DNA of 64,000 nt from Bacillus sp. NP157. GTDB taxonomy: Bacteria; Pseudomonadota; Gammaproteobacteria; Xanthomonadales; Rhodanobacteraceae. Below the pieces are notes generated by a model. That model had not been told where the DNA came from. It saw only the letters and a program-made list of their open reading frames with translations, and made no database searches. A program made the translations under genes and the position numbers. The stretch is from positions 1,054,001 through 1,118,000 of the forward strand of contig CP076546.1 of NCBI GenBank assembly GCA_018889975.1, given 5' to 3'. How positions within the stretch are numbered: the first letter of the stretch is position 1; each line of letters begins with the position of its first letter. This document shows, piece by piece, positions 53,008 to 62,394 of the stretch.

Positions 53008-54951
53008 TCACTCCACGATGTTCGCCGTCACGTGGTACACGCGACCGCCCCAGCCATCGTTCGGGAACGAGTCGGAGACCTTCAGGTACACCGGCTTGGA
53101 ACCGTCCGTGCCGCTACCCAGGAACGGGGTCAGGTCGATCGTGCGGTCACCCTTGTTCGAACCGTCGGTCACCGGATTGGTCTCCTGCAGCACGGTGGTC
53201 CAGGTCACGTTGTCCGAGCTGGCCTGGACCAGGTACTCGGCATCGATCGTCAGGGTGACCTTGGCCGAGGTCGTATCCGCCGGGAACGGGAACCGGTAGG
53301 TGAAGTGCGCATTGCCGTCGGCGAAGCGGTTCTGCACGCCGTTGCTCTGCGACGTGCTCGCGTCGAACAGCCACGGATTCTCGTCCACGGTGCCGGTGTC
53401 GAAGTCGATGCTGTGTGCGATCAGCACGTCGGCCTGGGTGGTGAAGCGCAGGCCAGCCGCGGCGAGATTCGCCGTGACCATGTGGTGACCGTCGGCCGTC
53501 GAGCCCGGGACGCTGACCTTGAGTGCGACGCTGCCGGTCACGGGGTTAGCGTTACCGCGCGGGATCAGCTTGACCAGGCTGGCACGTGGCGTGGCCGACC
53601 AGCCGCTCGGCACATCCACCGAGGCCAGTGCCAGCAGCGGGAAGAAGCCCGTGGCCGAGGCATTGAGCTGCAGCGGGATGGTCGTCGCGCCCGATGCCGA
53701 CGGCATGATAACCGGTTGCGCAGGCGTCATGGTGGCGGCGAGCGATTCGAGCGGAGTGAAGGTCGGGATATCCCCGATCAACGCGCTCATCGCGCTGGCC
53801 TGGGTACGCCAGTCGAAGACGTTCGGATGATCGTCGCTGGTCGCGCCCGTCCAGCGCGTACCGAGGCGTCCGGCCGCGTCGCGGTCGTTGTTCCAGATGC
53901 TGGTCGCCTGGTCTTCGAGGAAGTTGGCGTAGGTCCGGTCATGCGTGGTGTCGACCAGGTCGGTCCAGTAGCGCATGAAGATGCCCTTGAACTGCTTGCC
54001 GTTGTCGTCGCAGCTCTGGTCGTCGGCGTCGCAGCTTTCGTTGAGCACGCCGTTCTTCACCAGGCCCTTGGGACCGATCGCGGCATTGGCCATGCGCTTG
54101 ACCCCGGCGAGCACCTTCGGATCGCGCGTGGCACGGTACAGCTCCAGGCCGCCGCCGATCGCGAGGCCCTGGTTGTAGGTCCAGACGTTCTGGCCGTTGT
54201 TGGTGCAGGCGTTGGTCAGGCCATCGTTGACCAGGCCGTCGGCGTTGACCATGCCGCTGTTCTGGAACCAGGTCCACGCCGTCTTCGAACGGCCCAGCCA
54301 AAGCGTGTCGCCCGGCAGGCGGTTGTGCAGCTCGGCGGTCAGGCGGATCCACAGGCCGTTGGTGATGGCGTTCTTGTAGGTGCGCTCGCCATCCCACCAG
54401 ACACCGCCGCCGCACGTACTGGTGTCCCAGTAGCCGTTGACATAGTTGGCGATGGTGACGGCCATGGCCAGGTATTTGGGGTTATGGGTCAGGTCATAGG
54501 CCTGCACCCAGGTGAGGCCCCACCATTCCGAGTCGTCGATGGCGCGGCTGGTGAAGTTGCCCAGCAGCGGGTCGCCCGACAGCACGCCGGCGGGGAACAC
54601 GCCCTTGTCCTTCTCGAAGGTGTTGTCGAGCTGGCCGAGGTAGCGGCGGTCGCCCGTGCGCTGCATGTAATCGCCGACCGTTTGCAGTGCGACGGCGGTG
54701 TTCCACCAGCTCGACGGGAACCAGGCCTTGACCGGGTCGTACGAACCCATCAGCACATCGGCGGCCACGCGTGCGCGGGCGACGGCCGTGGGGCCATCCG
54801 CCGGCGGGGCCGGGCGGGCCTGTTCGGCTGCGCTGGCAGGGAGAGTCGCGGCCAGGGCAGTGAGGCTGGCGACAGCCAGTGCGGTCTTGATGCACGAACG
54901 AACGTTGGCGGACCGGCTCTTGGCCCGCCAGGACTTGATTGTCAGCTTCAT
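53008..54951 (-). CDS. Secreted glycoside hydrolase family 76 protein (alpha-1,6-mannanase-like)
   Basis: 647 residues from the ATG complementary to 54949-54951; an ATG 18 bp upstream is possible. Signal region (CIKTALAVASLTALAATLPASAA), then an (alpha/alpha)6 GH76 barrel: the catalytic aspartates are in AIDDSEWWGLTWVQAYDL. Further motifs are STCGGGVWW and NGQNVWTYNQGLAIGGGLELY. Residues about 430-647 are beta-sandwich modules, the last resembling a carbohydrate-binding domain. Known members cut alpha-1,6-mannan of fungal walls. This fits a soil or plant-associated bacterium feeding on fungi. Confidence 0.9.
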   Translation of the reverse strand: MKLTIKSWRAKSRSANVRSCIKTALAVASLTALAATLPASAAEQARPAPPADGPTAVARARVAADVLMGSYDPVKAWFPSSWWNTAVALQTVGDYMQRTGDRRYLGQLDNTFEKDKGVFPAGVLSGDPLLGNFTSRAIDDSEWWGLTWVQAYDLTHNPKYLAMAVTIANYVNGYWDTSTCGGGVWWDGERTYKNAITNGLWIRLTAELHNRLPGDTLWLGRSKTAWTWFQNSGMVNADGLVNDGLTNACTNNGQNVWTYNQGLAIGGGLELYRATRDPKVLAGVKRMANAAIGPKGLVKNGVLNESCDADDQSCDDNGKQFKGIFMRYWTDLVDTTHDRTYANFLEDQATSIWNNDRDAAGRLGTRWTGATSDDHPNVFDWRTQASAMSALIGDIPTFTPLESLAATMTPAQPVIMPSASGATTIPLQLNASATGFFPLLALASVDVPSGWSATPRASLVKLIPRGNANPVTGSVALKVSVPGSTADGHHMVTANLAAAGLRFTTQADVLIAHSIDFDTGTVDENPWLFDASTSQSNGVQNRFADGNAHFTYRFPFPADTTSAKVTLTIDAEYLVQASSDNVTWTTVLQETNPVTDGSNKGDRTIDLTPFLGSGTDGSKPVYLKVSDSFPNDGWGGRVYHVTANIVE

Positions 54952-55334
54952 GAGACGAAGCGCTCCCATTGGATACCCACAAGGAATAGGAGGCTGCGTC
55001 TCCCCAACGAATCCCCCCGGCCGGACCGTGGGCGGTGGTCCGGATTCATGCCTGCAACCCAGCCCATCAGCGGGTGCAGATTGCCGGAGTGTCGCAGAGG
55101 TGAAAGGGCGAAAAGTGAGAACCGCGTCAACGCACGAGCACGTGTTTTTTGCTGTGCCGCAACAATTGTCAGACAAATCGATTCGCTGGAACGTGCCGTT
55201 ACGGTTCGAAGGAAATTGCGTTATTTCGCTTTGAATACATATTCCTTAACGCATCCATGGCGAATTTTCGAAGCGTATTGACTCATTCGCGTGGAAGGGC
55301 GACGTTGTGCTCCACCACACACGGGAGAAACAGC
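54952..55334. other. 383-bp gene-free divergent regulatory region
   Basis: Lies between the divergent GH76 and His-rich peptide genes. It is visibly richer in A/T than its surroundings near 55150-55270. The word TTGACT occurs at about 55278, but no convincing -10 box at standard spacing was found. No gene or RNA recognised. Confidence 0.4.
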
Positions 55335-55547
55335 ATGACCGCCACCATCGCCGACAATGCAAACCGCCGCCGTTCGCGCGTCCTTGGCCTGATCGTGCTG
55401 GGCGCTGCGCTTATCGCACCGCTTGCCGCGAACGCCGACGACCACCATCCGCCGCATCATCGCCACCAGGTCTGCAAGAACGTCCGCGTGTCAGACCACC
55501 ATGGCCACTGGCACAACAGCAAGCAGTGCCATTGGGTGAACCGCTAA
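55335..55547 (+). CDS. Secreted His-rich small protein (70 aa)
   Basis: From ATG 55335, with CGGGAGAAAC upstream. MTATIADNANRRRSRVLGLIVLGAALIAPLAANADD is a signal peptide, so the mature peptide is only about 34 residues: DDHHPPHHRHQVCKNVRVSDHHGHWHNSKQ and a CHWVNR end. Ten histidines and two cysteines suggest metal binding (zinc, copper or nickel) in the periplasm. Conserved in shape with small exported His-rich peptides of Xanthomonadales, from memory. A good terminator follows. Confidence 0.75.
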   Translation: MTATIADNANRRRSRVLGLIVLGAALIAPLAANADDHHPPHHRHQVCKNVRVSDHHGHWHNSKQCHWVNR

Positions 55548-55558
55548 GCGTTTCCCTG

Positions 55559-55590
55559 GCGACCCGGCCTTACCGCCGGGTCGCTCTCAT
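55559..55590 (+). terminator. Terminator of the His-rich peptide gene
   Basis: GCGACCCGGC (55559-55568) pairs with GCCGGGTCGC (55575-55584) around 6 bases, followed by TCTCATT. It starts 11 bp after the stop codon. Confidence 0.8.
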
Positions 55591-55734
55591 TAGAAGACGG
55601 TTCGCGCGAAACCTTCCGCGTTTGACTTGCCGTTTTTCCGGCTCTTCACATCTCAAACTTGCCGTAAGAACGTAGCCGGGGCTAACCTCTGGGTCGACTC
55701 TATGCACACGGCAGGCGGCATGAGGAAAGAGCCG

Positions 55735-56154
55735 ATGGGAGCAACGCGCTCAAGACCCGTCTTTGACGACGTGGCTGAGCTGGTCCGCCTCGCGGGGCCG
55801 GCTGCGGAAGGCGAGGGTGTGGTGATCACCGACGTGACCGGCAACATCGTCTTCGCGAACGCGGATGCGGAAACCATCCTTGGCTTTGTCCGGATCGGCG
55901 TCGGCGTGGAAGACTACAGCTCCATGCATGGTGTCTTCACCGAAGACGGCCGGCCGTACCCGTCCTCCGACTTGCCACTGGCGCGCGCTGTCCTGTCGCA
56001 GAAGACCACGCGTGACGTTCGCTTGCTGCTCCGGCGTTGCGACGGCCAGCATCACCTCACCAGCGTAACCATCAGTGTGTCGGGACGACCGCTCTACGAC
56101 GCCTCGCGCAGGCACGTCGGCGCCGCGGCTTTCTTCACCGTCGTTTCCACCTGA
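55735..56154 (+). CDS. Stand-alone PAS-domain protein
   Basis: 139 residues from ATG 55735, chosen for the GAGGAAAGAG site; ATGs at 55702 and 55720 are also in frame. One PAS fold: GVVITDVTGNIVFANADAETILG, then EDGRPYPSSDLPLARAV and RRHVGAAAFFTVVST. No output domain. It may modulate a separate kinase or bind a redox or heme ligand. It precedes katE by 137 bp in the same direction. Confidence 0.75.
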   Translation: MGATRSRPVFDDVAELVRLAGPAAEGEGVVITDVTGNIVFANADAETILGFVRIGVGVEDYSSMHGVFTEDGRPYPSSDLPLARAVLSQKTTRDVRLLLRRCDGQHHLTSVTISVSGRPLYDASRRHVGAAAFFTVVST

Positions 56155-56291
56155 CCCTACGATTTCCGCAGACTCACTGGCCGACGTATCCGCGGCCAGC
56201 ACATCCCGTGCCACGCATGCGCACGCCATGACGACCCGCTGTATACGCCCCGACGTGCAACGTCACGGGCTAAACCACGCCGAGGTCAGCC

Positions 56292-58373
56292 ATGGTCAAG
56301 AAAGCCGCCCCTTCTTCCGCAGCACCGCGCGACACGCGTGGTAACGGCGACGAACTCCACCAGGTCGCCGGGGGCAGCCATCCGCCGCTGACCACCAACC
56401 AGGGCTTGCCCGTCAGCGACGACCAGAACTCGCTGAAGGTCGGCGAACGCGGCCCGGTGCTGCTGGAGGATTTCATCCTCCGCGAGAAGATCACCCACTT
56501 CGATCATGAACGCATCCCCGAACGAATCGTGCATGCACGCGGCAGCGCGGCCCACGGTTACTTCGAACTCACCGCGTCGCTGGCGAAGTACACGACAGCA
56601 CGCGTGCTGACCGAAGTGGGCGAGCGCACCCCGGTGTTCACACGGTTCTCGACCGTGGCGGGCGGCGCGGGCTCGGTGGATACGCCGCGCGACGTGCGTG
56701 GCTTCGCCGTGAAGCTCTACACGAAGGAAGGGAACTGGGACCTCGTCGGCAACAACATCCCGGTGTTCTTCATCCAGGATGCGCTGAAGTTCCCCGACCT
56801 CATCCACGCCGTGAAGATGGAGCCAGACCGTGGCTTTCCGCAGGCAGCGTCGGCGCACGACACGTTCTGGGATTTCATTTCACTGACCCCCGAGTCGTTC
56901 CACATGATCATGTGGGCGATGTCGGATCGCGCGATCCCGCGCTCGCTGCGCATGATCGAGGGGTTCGGCATTCATTCGTTCCGCCTGGTCGACGGCAAGG
57001 GCGGCAGCACCTTCGTGAAGTTCCACTGGCGGCCGAAACTCGGCCTGCAGTCCACCGTATGGGACGAGGCCGTGAAGCTGGCCGGCGCGGACCCGGACTT
57101 CCACCGCCGGGACCTGTTCGAATCCATCCAGGCGGGTAACTTCCCGGAATGGGAACTGGGCGTGCAGCTGTTCACTGAGGCGCAGGCGGCCGAATTCCCG
57201 TTCGACCACCTCGATGCCACCAAGCTCATTCCCGAAGAACTCGTGCCACTGAAGATCATCGGGCGGATGGTGCTGGATCGCTGGCCCGACAATTTCTTCG
57301 CCGAGACCGAGCAGGTCGCTTTCTGCCCGTCGCATCTCGTGCCCGGGCTGGACTTTAGCAACGATCCCTTGTTGCAGGGTCGCCTGTTCTCGTACCTCGA
57401 CACCCAGCTGTCGCGGCTCGGCTCGCCGAACTTCCACCAGCTGCCGGTGAACGCGCCGAAGTGCCCCTTCGCCAACCACCAGCGCGATGGCCATATGCAG
57501 CAACAGGTGCCGAAGGGTCGCGTGGCCTACGGGCCGAGCTCGCTGCAGGCCGATTCACCGCGCGAAGAGCCGAAGCGCGGCTTCCGCTCGGCGCCGGTCG
57601 AGGAAGCGGGTGCCCGTGGTCGGATCCGTGCCGAGACCTTTGCCGATCACTACAGCCAGGCGCGCCTTTTCTTCACCAGCCAGACCGGGTTTGAGCAGGC
57701 GCACATCGCGTCGGCGCTGGTGTTCGAGTTGTCGAAGGTCGAGACGCAGCACGTGCGCGAAGCCGTCGTGGGCCACCTTCGTAACGTCGACGAGGATCTC
57801 GCCAGGCGCGTCGCAACGGGGCTGGCGATGGACAAGTTGCCGCCCGCACCAAAAGCGGCCGCGCCGCTGGTCGAGATGAAGCCGTCACCCGCGCTACAGA
57901 TCATCGGCAAGATGAAGGCCACGCTCGAAGGGCGTGTCGTCGGCATCCTGGTCAACGATGGTTCGGACGCGAAGACCATCGCGGCCCTGCGCAAGGCGGC
58001 CGAAGATGCCGGTGCCACGGTGAAGATCGTGGCACCAAAAGTCGGCGGCGCAAAGCTTGCCGACGGCAAGAAACTGCCTGCGGATGGCCAGTTGGCCGGC
58101 ACTCCGTCGATCGTGTTCGATGCGGTCGCCGTCGTGTTGGGCAAGGACGGTGCGGCGCAGTTGGCGAAGGAGGCTGCGGCGATCGATTTCGTGCGCGATG
58201 CCTTCGGTCATCTGAAGGCGATCGCGCTCGATGACGGTGGCAGGGCACTCTTCGAGGCGGCCGGTCTGGAAGCCGACGAAGGTGTGGTTGGAGCTGCCAA
58301 TCCGGCCGCGTTCGTCAAGGGCGCGAAGGGTCGTTATTTCGCTCGCGAGACGAACGTCCGCATGTTGCCGTGA
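56292..58373 (+). CDS. katE: Large-subunit catalase HPII (KatE)
   Basis: 693 residues, the length of clade 2 monofunctional catalases. Catalytic His is in [15 protein letters not shown], distal Asn in [23 protein letters not shown], and the heme Tyr in [14 protein letters not shown]. The C-terminal domain ([34 protein letters not shown]) is the flavodoxin/DJ-1-like extension of this clade. It dismutates hydrogen peroxide in stationary phase; RpoS control is typical in the family but no promoter was identified. Confidence 0.95.
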   Translation: MVKKAAPSSAAPRDTRGNGDELHQVAGGSHPPLTTNQGLPVSDDQNSLKVGERGPVLLEDFILREKITHFDHERIPERIVHARGSAAHGYFELTASLAKYTTARVLTEVGERTPVFTRFSTVAGGAGSVDTPRDVRGFAVKLYTKEGNWDLVGNNIPVFFIQDALKFPDLIHAVKMEPDRGFPQAASAHDTFWDFISLTPESFHMIMWAMSDRAIPRSLRMIEGFGIHSFRLVDGKGGSTFVKFHWRPKLGLQSTVWDEAVKLAGADPDFHRRDLFESIQAGNFPEWELGVQLFTEAQAAEFPFDHLDATKLIPEELVPLKIIGRMVLDRWPDNFFAETEQVAFCPSHLVPGLDFSNDPLLQGRLFSYLDTQLSRLGSPNFHQLPVNAPKCPFANHQRDGHMQQQVPKGRVAYGPSSLQADSPREEPKRGFRSAPVEEAGARGRIRAETFADHYSQARLFFTSQTGFEQAHIASALVFELSKVETQHVREAVVGHLRNVDEDLARRVATGLAMDKLPPAPKAAAPLVEMKPSPALQIIGKMKATLEGRVVGILVNDGSDAKTIAALRKAAEDAGATVKIVAPKVGGAKLADGKKLPADGQLAGTPSIVFDAVAVVLGKDGAAQLAKEAAAIDFVRDAFGHLKAIALDDGGRALFEAAGLEADEGVVGAANPAAFVKGAKGRYFARETNVRMLP

Positions 58374-58593
58374 GGTCACGCCGGGCCGTGGTGCACCGCA
58401 CCAACGCCACGATCCAAAAAATCGAAGTTTCGACTCGATGAGTGCCCCGAAACCGCTCGCAGCCCACGCTGCGGGCGGCAAGGGCATTCCCGCGGCCGAC
58501 TTTTTTTGCCATGCACCAGTTCACGGCGATTGACGCCAGCGAGCGGATGTACTTTCATCGGGCTCTTACAATCTCGCGACTATCTTTCGACGA

Positions 58594-59226
58594 ATGATTG
58601 AGCCATCCCTACAGGCCCGCCTCGATGCCTTGATGGCTCGGGGCGGGCGCCGCCTCCTCGGCATCGCCGGTCTTCCCGGTTCTGGAAAGTCCACCCTCGT
58701 ATCGCAACTCCTCGCGACCTGCGGCGACCTCGCCGTGAACGTCCCGATGGATGGGTTCCACCTCGCCAATGCGGAGCTGGAGCGGCTGGGCCGCGCCAAC
58801 CGCAAGGGAGCTCCCGACACCTTCGACGCAAACGGTTACGTGGCGTTGCTGCGGCGGCTGCGTTCGCCGGTGGAAGGCGAGACGGTGTACGCGCCTGCAT
58901 TCCATCGCGAGATCGAAGAGCCGATCGCCGGTGAAATCGCCGTGCCCTCCGACACCCGCCTGGTCATCACCGAAGGCAATTACCTGCTGATGGAAGAAGG
59001 CGCATGGCGCGACGTGCGTCCCTTGCTGGACGAAGTCTGGTTCGTGGACGTCGACGATGCGCAACGGCTGAAGCAACTCCTTGAAAGGCACGTGCAGTTC
59101 GGCCGCACGCGCGAAGAAGCGGCGGCCTGGATCGAAAGCAGTGACGAACCGAACGCCCGGCGCATCGCCGCCACGGCGCATCTCGCGGATTTCCGCGCAC
59201 GAACCCTTCCGCTGGAGGCTGCATGA
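58594..59226 (+). CDS. P-loop sugar/nucleoside kinase (FrcK/uridine-kinase-like)
   Basis: 210 residues. P-loop GIAGLPGSGKST, NVPMDGFHLANAELERLG, KGAPDTFDANGYVALLRRL and ITEGNYLLM follow the pattern of the uridine kinase/FrcK branch of the phosphoribulokinase superfamily. It overlaps the sugar porter gene by 4 bp, so a role in phosphorylating an imported sugar is likely (inference). Confidence 0.9.
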   Translation: MIEPSLQARLDALMARGGRRLLGIAGLPGSGKSTLVSQLLATCGDLAVNVPMDGFHLANAELERLGRANRKGAPDTFDANGYVALLRRLRSPVEGETVYAPAFHREIEEPIAGEIAVPSDTRLVITEGNYLLMEEGAWRDVRPLLDEVWFVDVDDAQRLKQLLERHVQFGRTREEAAAWIESSDEPNARRIAATAHLADFRARTLPLEAA

Positions 59227-60641
59227 GCGCCGTTACTTCCCCATCCACCGCTGGCGTCGACGCCACGCCGAGTACCGGCCTGGTCGTCGGCATCATCACG
59301 ATTGCCGCGCTGGGCGGCCTGTTGTTCGGCTACGACACGGGCGTCATCGGCGTGGCCTTGCTCGGCCTCGGCCGACAGTTCGCCCTGGACGACACCACCA
59401 AGCAGCTCGTTACAGGCGCGATCATCTTCGGCGCCCTGTTCGGTTGCCTCGCCACCGGCCCACTGTCGGATCGCTGGGGTCGCCGGCGCATGGTCATCTT
59501 CGTCGGCGTGCTGTTCGCGCTGGGCTCGATCGCATCGGCGATGGCGCCGTCGGTGGGCTGGCTGATCGCCGCGCGCTTCCTGCTCGGCCTCTCGGCCGGC
59601 AGCTCGACGCAGATCATCCCGGTCTACATCGCCGAGGTTTCGCCGCCGAAGCATCGCGGCAAGATGGTGGTGCTGTTCCAGTTCATGGTGGTGTTCGGCA
59701 TCACCGTGGCGTATTTCACCGGCTTTGCGCTGGGTGAGCACTGGCGCTGGATGTTTGGCCTGGGCGTCATCCCCGCGCTGATCCTGCTGGCTGGCATGGT
59801 GTTCCTGCCCGAGAGCCCGCGCTGGCTGGTGGCCGAGCGTCGCACGGAGGAAGCCTTCAAGGTGCTGGAGCGCGTGCGTGGCAACGCCACCGCCGCCCGC
59901 GCCGAAATCGCCGAGATCGAGACCGTCGCCGAGAAGGAACCGTCGGGCAGCTGGAAGGACCTCACCAAGCCGTGGATCCGTCCGGCGGTGGTGGTCGGCG
60001 CCTGCATCTCGATGTTCTCGCAGATCACCGGCAACAACGCACTGATTTACTACGCACCGACGATCCTGACCAAGGCCGGCTTCTCCGACGAGGCCGCGGT
60101 GCTGGGTACCGGTGCGAGCACCGTGCTCGTCGTGGTGATGACGGTGATCGGCAGCTTCCTCGTCGACAAGATCGGCCGCCGCACCTACCTGCTGTGGATG
60201 ATCCCCGGCTCGATCGTCGCGCTGATCGCGATGGGCTTCCTGTTCCAGGGCGCCGGCCCCACCACCGATGTCAGCCGTTGGGCCACGGTCGCCTGCCTGG
60301 CCGCGTACATGATGCTCAACTGCGGCGGCTTCGGCGTCTGCATCTGGCTGATCAATGCCGAGGTGTACCCGCTGTTCGTCCGCGGCAAGGGCGCGAGCCT
60401 GGGCGCCTTCAGCCACTGGATCTTCGACCTCATCGTGACCCTGACCACGCTGTCGCTGGTGACCGCACTCGGCGCCACGCATACCTTCTGGCTCTACGGC
60501 GCGATTTCGGTGGTGGCGCTGGTCTACGTCTACTTCCTGGTCCCCGAAACCATGGGCAAGAGCCTGGAAGAGATCGAACACGAACTCCGCGAAAACCGCT
60601 TCTACCCATTCCAGAAAAAGCGCCTGGCCACGCAGCACTGA
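59223..60641 (+). CDS. Sugar porter family MFS transporter
   Basis: 472 residues, 12 membrane helices. GLLFGYDTGVIGVALLGL, the loop DRWGRRRMV after helix 2, PESPRWLV between helices 6 and 7, DKIGRRTYL after helix 8 and PETMGKSLEEIE at the end are the sugar-porter signatures. It imports a monosaccharide with protons. Coupled (ATGA) to the upstream kinase, which probably phosphorylates the same sugar. Confidence 0.95.
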   Translation: MSAVTSPSTAGVDATPSTGLVVGIITIAALGGLLFGYDTGVIGVALLGLGRQFALDDTTKQLVTGAIIFGALFGCLATGPLSDRWGRRRMVIFVGVLFALGSIASAMAPSVGWLIAARFLLGLSAGSSTQIIPVYIAEVSPPKHRGKMVVLFQFMVVFGITVAYFTGFALGEHWRWMFGLGVIPALILLAGMVFLPESPRWLVAERRTEEAFKVLERVRGNATAARAEIAEIETVAEKEPSGSWKDLTKPWIRPAVVVGACISMFSQITGNNALIYYAPTILTKAGFSDEAAVLGTGASTVLVVVMTVIGSFLVDKIGRRTYLLWMIPGSIVALIAMGFLFQGAGPTTDVSRWATVACLAAYMMLNCGGFGVCIWLINAEVYPLFVRGKGASLGAFSHWIFDLIVTLTTLSLVTALGATHTFWLYGAISVVALVYVYFLVPETMGKSLEEIEHELRENRFYPFQKKRLATQH

Positions 60642-60650
60642 TCGTGAAGG

Positions 60651-60677
60651 TCGGGGCCGGGGAGTACCCGGTCCCGA
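60651..60677. terminator. Hairpin after the sugar porter gene
   Basis: TCGGGGCCGGG (60651-60661) pairs with CCCGGTCCCGA (60667-60677), one G-T pair. It starts 10 bp after the stop codon; no T run. Confidence 0.5.
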
Positions 60678-60759
60678 CACGTCTTCACATCTGCCTGCTC
60701 AAGCTTGCCGCGAGGCGGCCGTTAACCCTGGTGAAGCCACAGATTCCCAGGGGATACCC

Positions 60760-60897
60760 ATGTCGCAGCAGCCTTCCGACGCCCGCGAACCGCGTGCCAT
60801 TGCCGCGGTCGCCCGCCGCGCCGACCTCATCGTGAAGGGCACGGTCGTGCTCGCTCTTGCCTGGGTGGTCGTGCGCCTGCTGGCCCACGCCATCTAA
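60760..60897 (+). CDS. 45-residue single-pass membrane peptide
   Basis: ATG 60760, TAA 60895-60897, with AGGGG six bases upstream. The product is 45 residues: a charged N-terminus (MSQQPSDAREPRAIAAVARR) and one hydrophobic helix (GTVVLALAWVVVRLLAHAI). Codon use matches the genome. It is convergent with the degenerate receiver gene, 17 bp apart. It could be a small membrane regulator; no family recognised. Confidence 0.6.
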   Translation: MSQQPSDAREPRAIAAVARRADLIVKGTVVLALAWVVVRLLAHAI

Positions 60898-60914
60898 GAC
60901 GGGCTGATGCCTGG

Positions 60915-61298
60915 TCAGGCTGGGTCGGTTGCACCGGCCCGGTCCAGCGCGGCCTCGAGTTCGGCGACGCTGAACGGCTTGATGATCTTCACGACGCCTT
61001 CGGGCGTGCCTTCGAGCGACTCGTAAGGGTCCGCCAGCATCACCACCACGCCCATGCCCGGGTTCTCCTCGCGGGCGACGGCGAGGTACGCACCGACCCG
61101 GCTTTCGCCCGGGGCAGGCACGGCGGCAACGAGGAAATCCACCCGCGCCTGGGCCAGGGCCAGCTCCGCACCACCGGCATGCGTCGTGGCGACGACCACG
61201 ACGTAGTGGCGCATGCGCAGGCATTCGGCCACCGTGGCGGCAAGGTCCGGGCGCGGCTCGACGATGATGGCGACTTTGGAGCGAAAGATCGCTGGCAT
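60915..61298 (-). CDS. Degenerate receiver-domain protein (pseudo-receiver), paralogue 2
   Basis: 127 residues, with GGAG upstream of the ATG. Collinear with the protein at 28876-29262: VEPRPDLAATVAECLR vs IEPSSALADSVADCLR, and identical ALVxxxTHAGxA, RVDFLVAAxPAPGE and KPFSxAxLxxAxDRA positions. The acidic pair is replaced by Glu14-Pro15 and the phospho-acceptor by Ala59, while the conserved Lys remains (KIIKPFSVAEL). It therefore looks like a non-phosphorylatable CheY-like protein. No kinase gene is adjacent. Confidence 0.82.
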   Translation of the reverse strand: MPAIFRSKVAIIVEPRPDLAATVAECLRMRHYVVVVATTHAGGAELALAQARVDFLVAAVPAPGESRVGAYLAVAREENPGMGVVVMLADPYESLEGTPEGVVKIIKPFSVAELEAALDRAGATDPA

Positions 61299-61340
61299 GG
61301 ATAGCTCCGTGGTGTCAGCGCATTTTACCCCGCTCGCCGG

Positions 61341-62357
61341 TCAGCGCCAGCCGAGCGCCGGCGCCACGTGCTTGATGATCGATTCGATGAGGTGCACGTT
61401 GTAGTCGACCCCGAGCTGGTTGGGCACCGCCAACAGCAGCGTATCGGCCTCGGCGATGGCCTGGTCGGCTTTCAGTTCGGCGACCAGCGTCTCGGGTTCC
61501 GCGGCATAGGTGCGACCGAACACCGCTTCCATGTTGTCGATGAAGCCGACCTGGTCGCTGCTCTTGCTGCGGCCGAAGTAGGCGTGGTCCTGGTCGTTCA
61601 TCAGCGGGAAGATCGAGCGCAATACCGACACACGCGGTTCGCGCGCATGGCCGGCCTCGGCCCACGCGCTGCGATAGGCGCGCATCTGCCTCGCCTGTTG
61701 CACATGCAGGGGCTCGTTGGTTTCGTTCGCCTTGAGCGTCGAACTCTGCAGGTTCATGCCCATCTTCGCCGCCCATACGGCGGTGGCGTTCGACGCCGAA
61801 CCCCACCAGATCCGCTCGCGCAGCCCTGGTGCATGCGGCTCCAGGCGTAGCAGGCCCGGCGGGTTGGGAAACATCGGGCGTGGATTGGGCGCGGCGAAGC
61901 CTTTCCCATCGAGCAGCTTGAGGAAGACTTCGGCGTGGCGCCGGCCCATGTCGGCTTCGCTCTCGTCGTCCGCCGGGGCATAGCCGAAGTGGCGCCAGCC
62001 TTCGATCACCTGCTCGGGCGAGCCGCGGCTGATGCCGAGCTGCAGTCGTCCGTGGCTGATCAGGTCGGCGGCGCCGGCCGTCTCCAGCATGTAGTAGGGG
62101 TTCTCGTAACGCATGTCGATGACACCCGTGCCGATCTCGATGCGGCTGGTGCGTGCGCCGATGGCCGCCAGCAGCGGGAAGGGCGACGACAGCTGGTTCG
62201 CGAAGTGGTGCACGCGAAAGTAAGCGCCGTCGGCGCCGATGGCCTCGGCAGCGACGGCGAGGTCGATCGATTGCAGGAGCACATCCTGCGCCGTACGCGT
62301 ACCCGAGTGGGGCGAGTCGGTCCAATGGCCGAACGAGAGGAAGCCGATGCGTTTCAT
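61341..62357 (-). CDS. Luciferase-like monooxygenase (LLM class flavin-dependent oxidoreductase)
   Basis: 338 residues. MKRIGFLSFGHW, GADGAYFRVHHFANQLSSPFPLLAAIGARTSRIEIGTGVIDMRYENPYYMLETAGAADLISHGRLQLGISRGSPEQVIEGW is a typical bacterial-luciferase-fold TIM barrel that binds FMNH2. The substrate is unknown; neighbours give no clue. Confidence 0.92.
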   Translation of the reverse strand: MKRIGFLSFGHWTDSPHSGTRTAQDVLLQSIDLAVAAEAIGADGAYFRVHHFANQLSSPFPLLAAIGARTSRIEIGTGVIDMRYENPYYMLETAGAADLISHGRLQLGISRGSPEQVIEGWRHFGYAPADDESEADMGRRHAEVFLKLLDGKGFAAPNPRPMFPNPPGLLRLEPHAPGLRERIWWGSASNATAVWAAKMGMNLQSSTLKANETNEPLHVQQARQMRAYRSAWAEAGHAREPRVSVLRSIFPLMNDQDHAYFGRSKSSDQVGFIDNMEAVFGRTYAAEPETLVAELKADQAIAEADTLLLAVPNQLGVDYNVHLIESIIKHVAPALGWR

Positions 62358-62394
62358 GAGCGGTCCTTACTGCGTGGTGCAGTGGAATATCCGC

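Noticed and set aside
53032-55281. 749-residue plus-strand open frame
   Set aside because: Antisense of the GH76 gene. The minus strand has a signal peptide and GH76 catalytic motif, so the plus-strand frame is not real.
58480-58515. Run of T after a GC-rich stretch downstream of katE as a terminator
   Set aside because: No clean stem of more than a few base pairs could be drawn next to the T run.
58980-60680. 566-residue minus-strand open frame
   Set aside because: Antisense of the kinase/sugar porter genes; His/Gln/Asp-rich nonsense composition.
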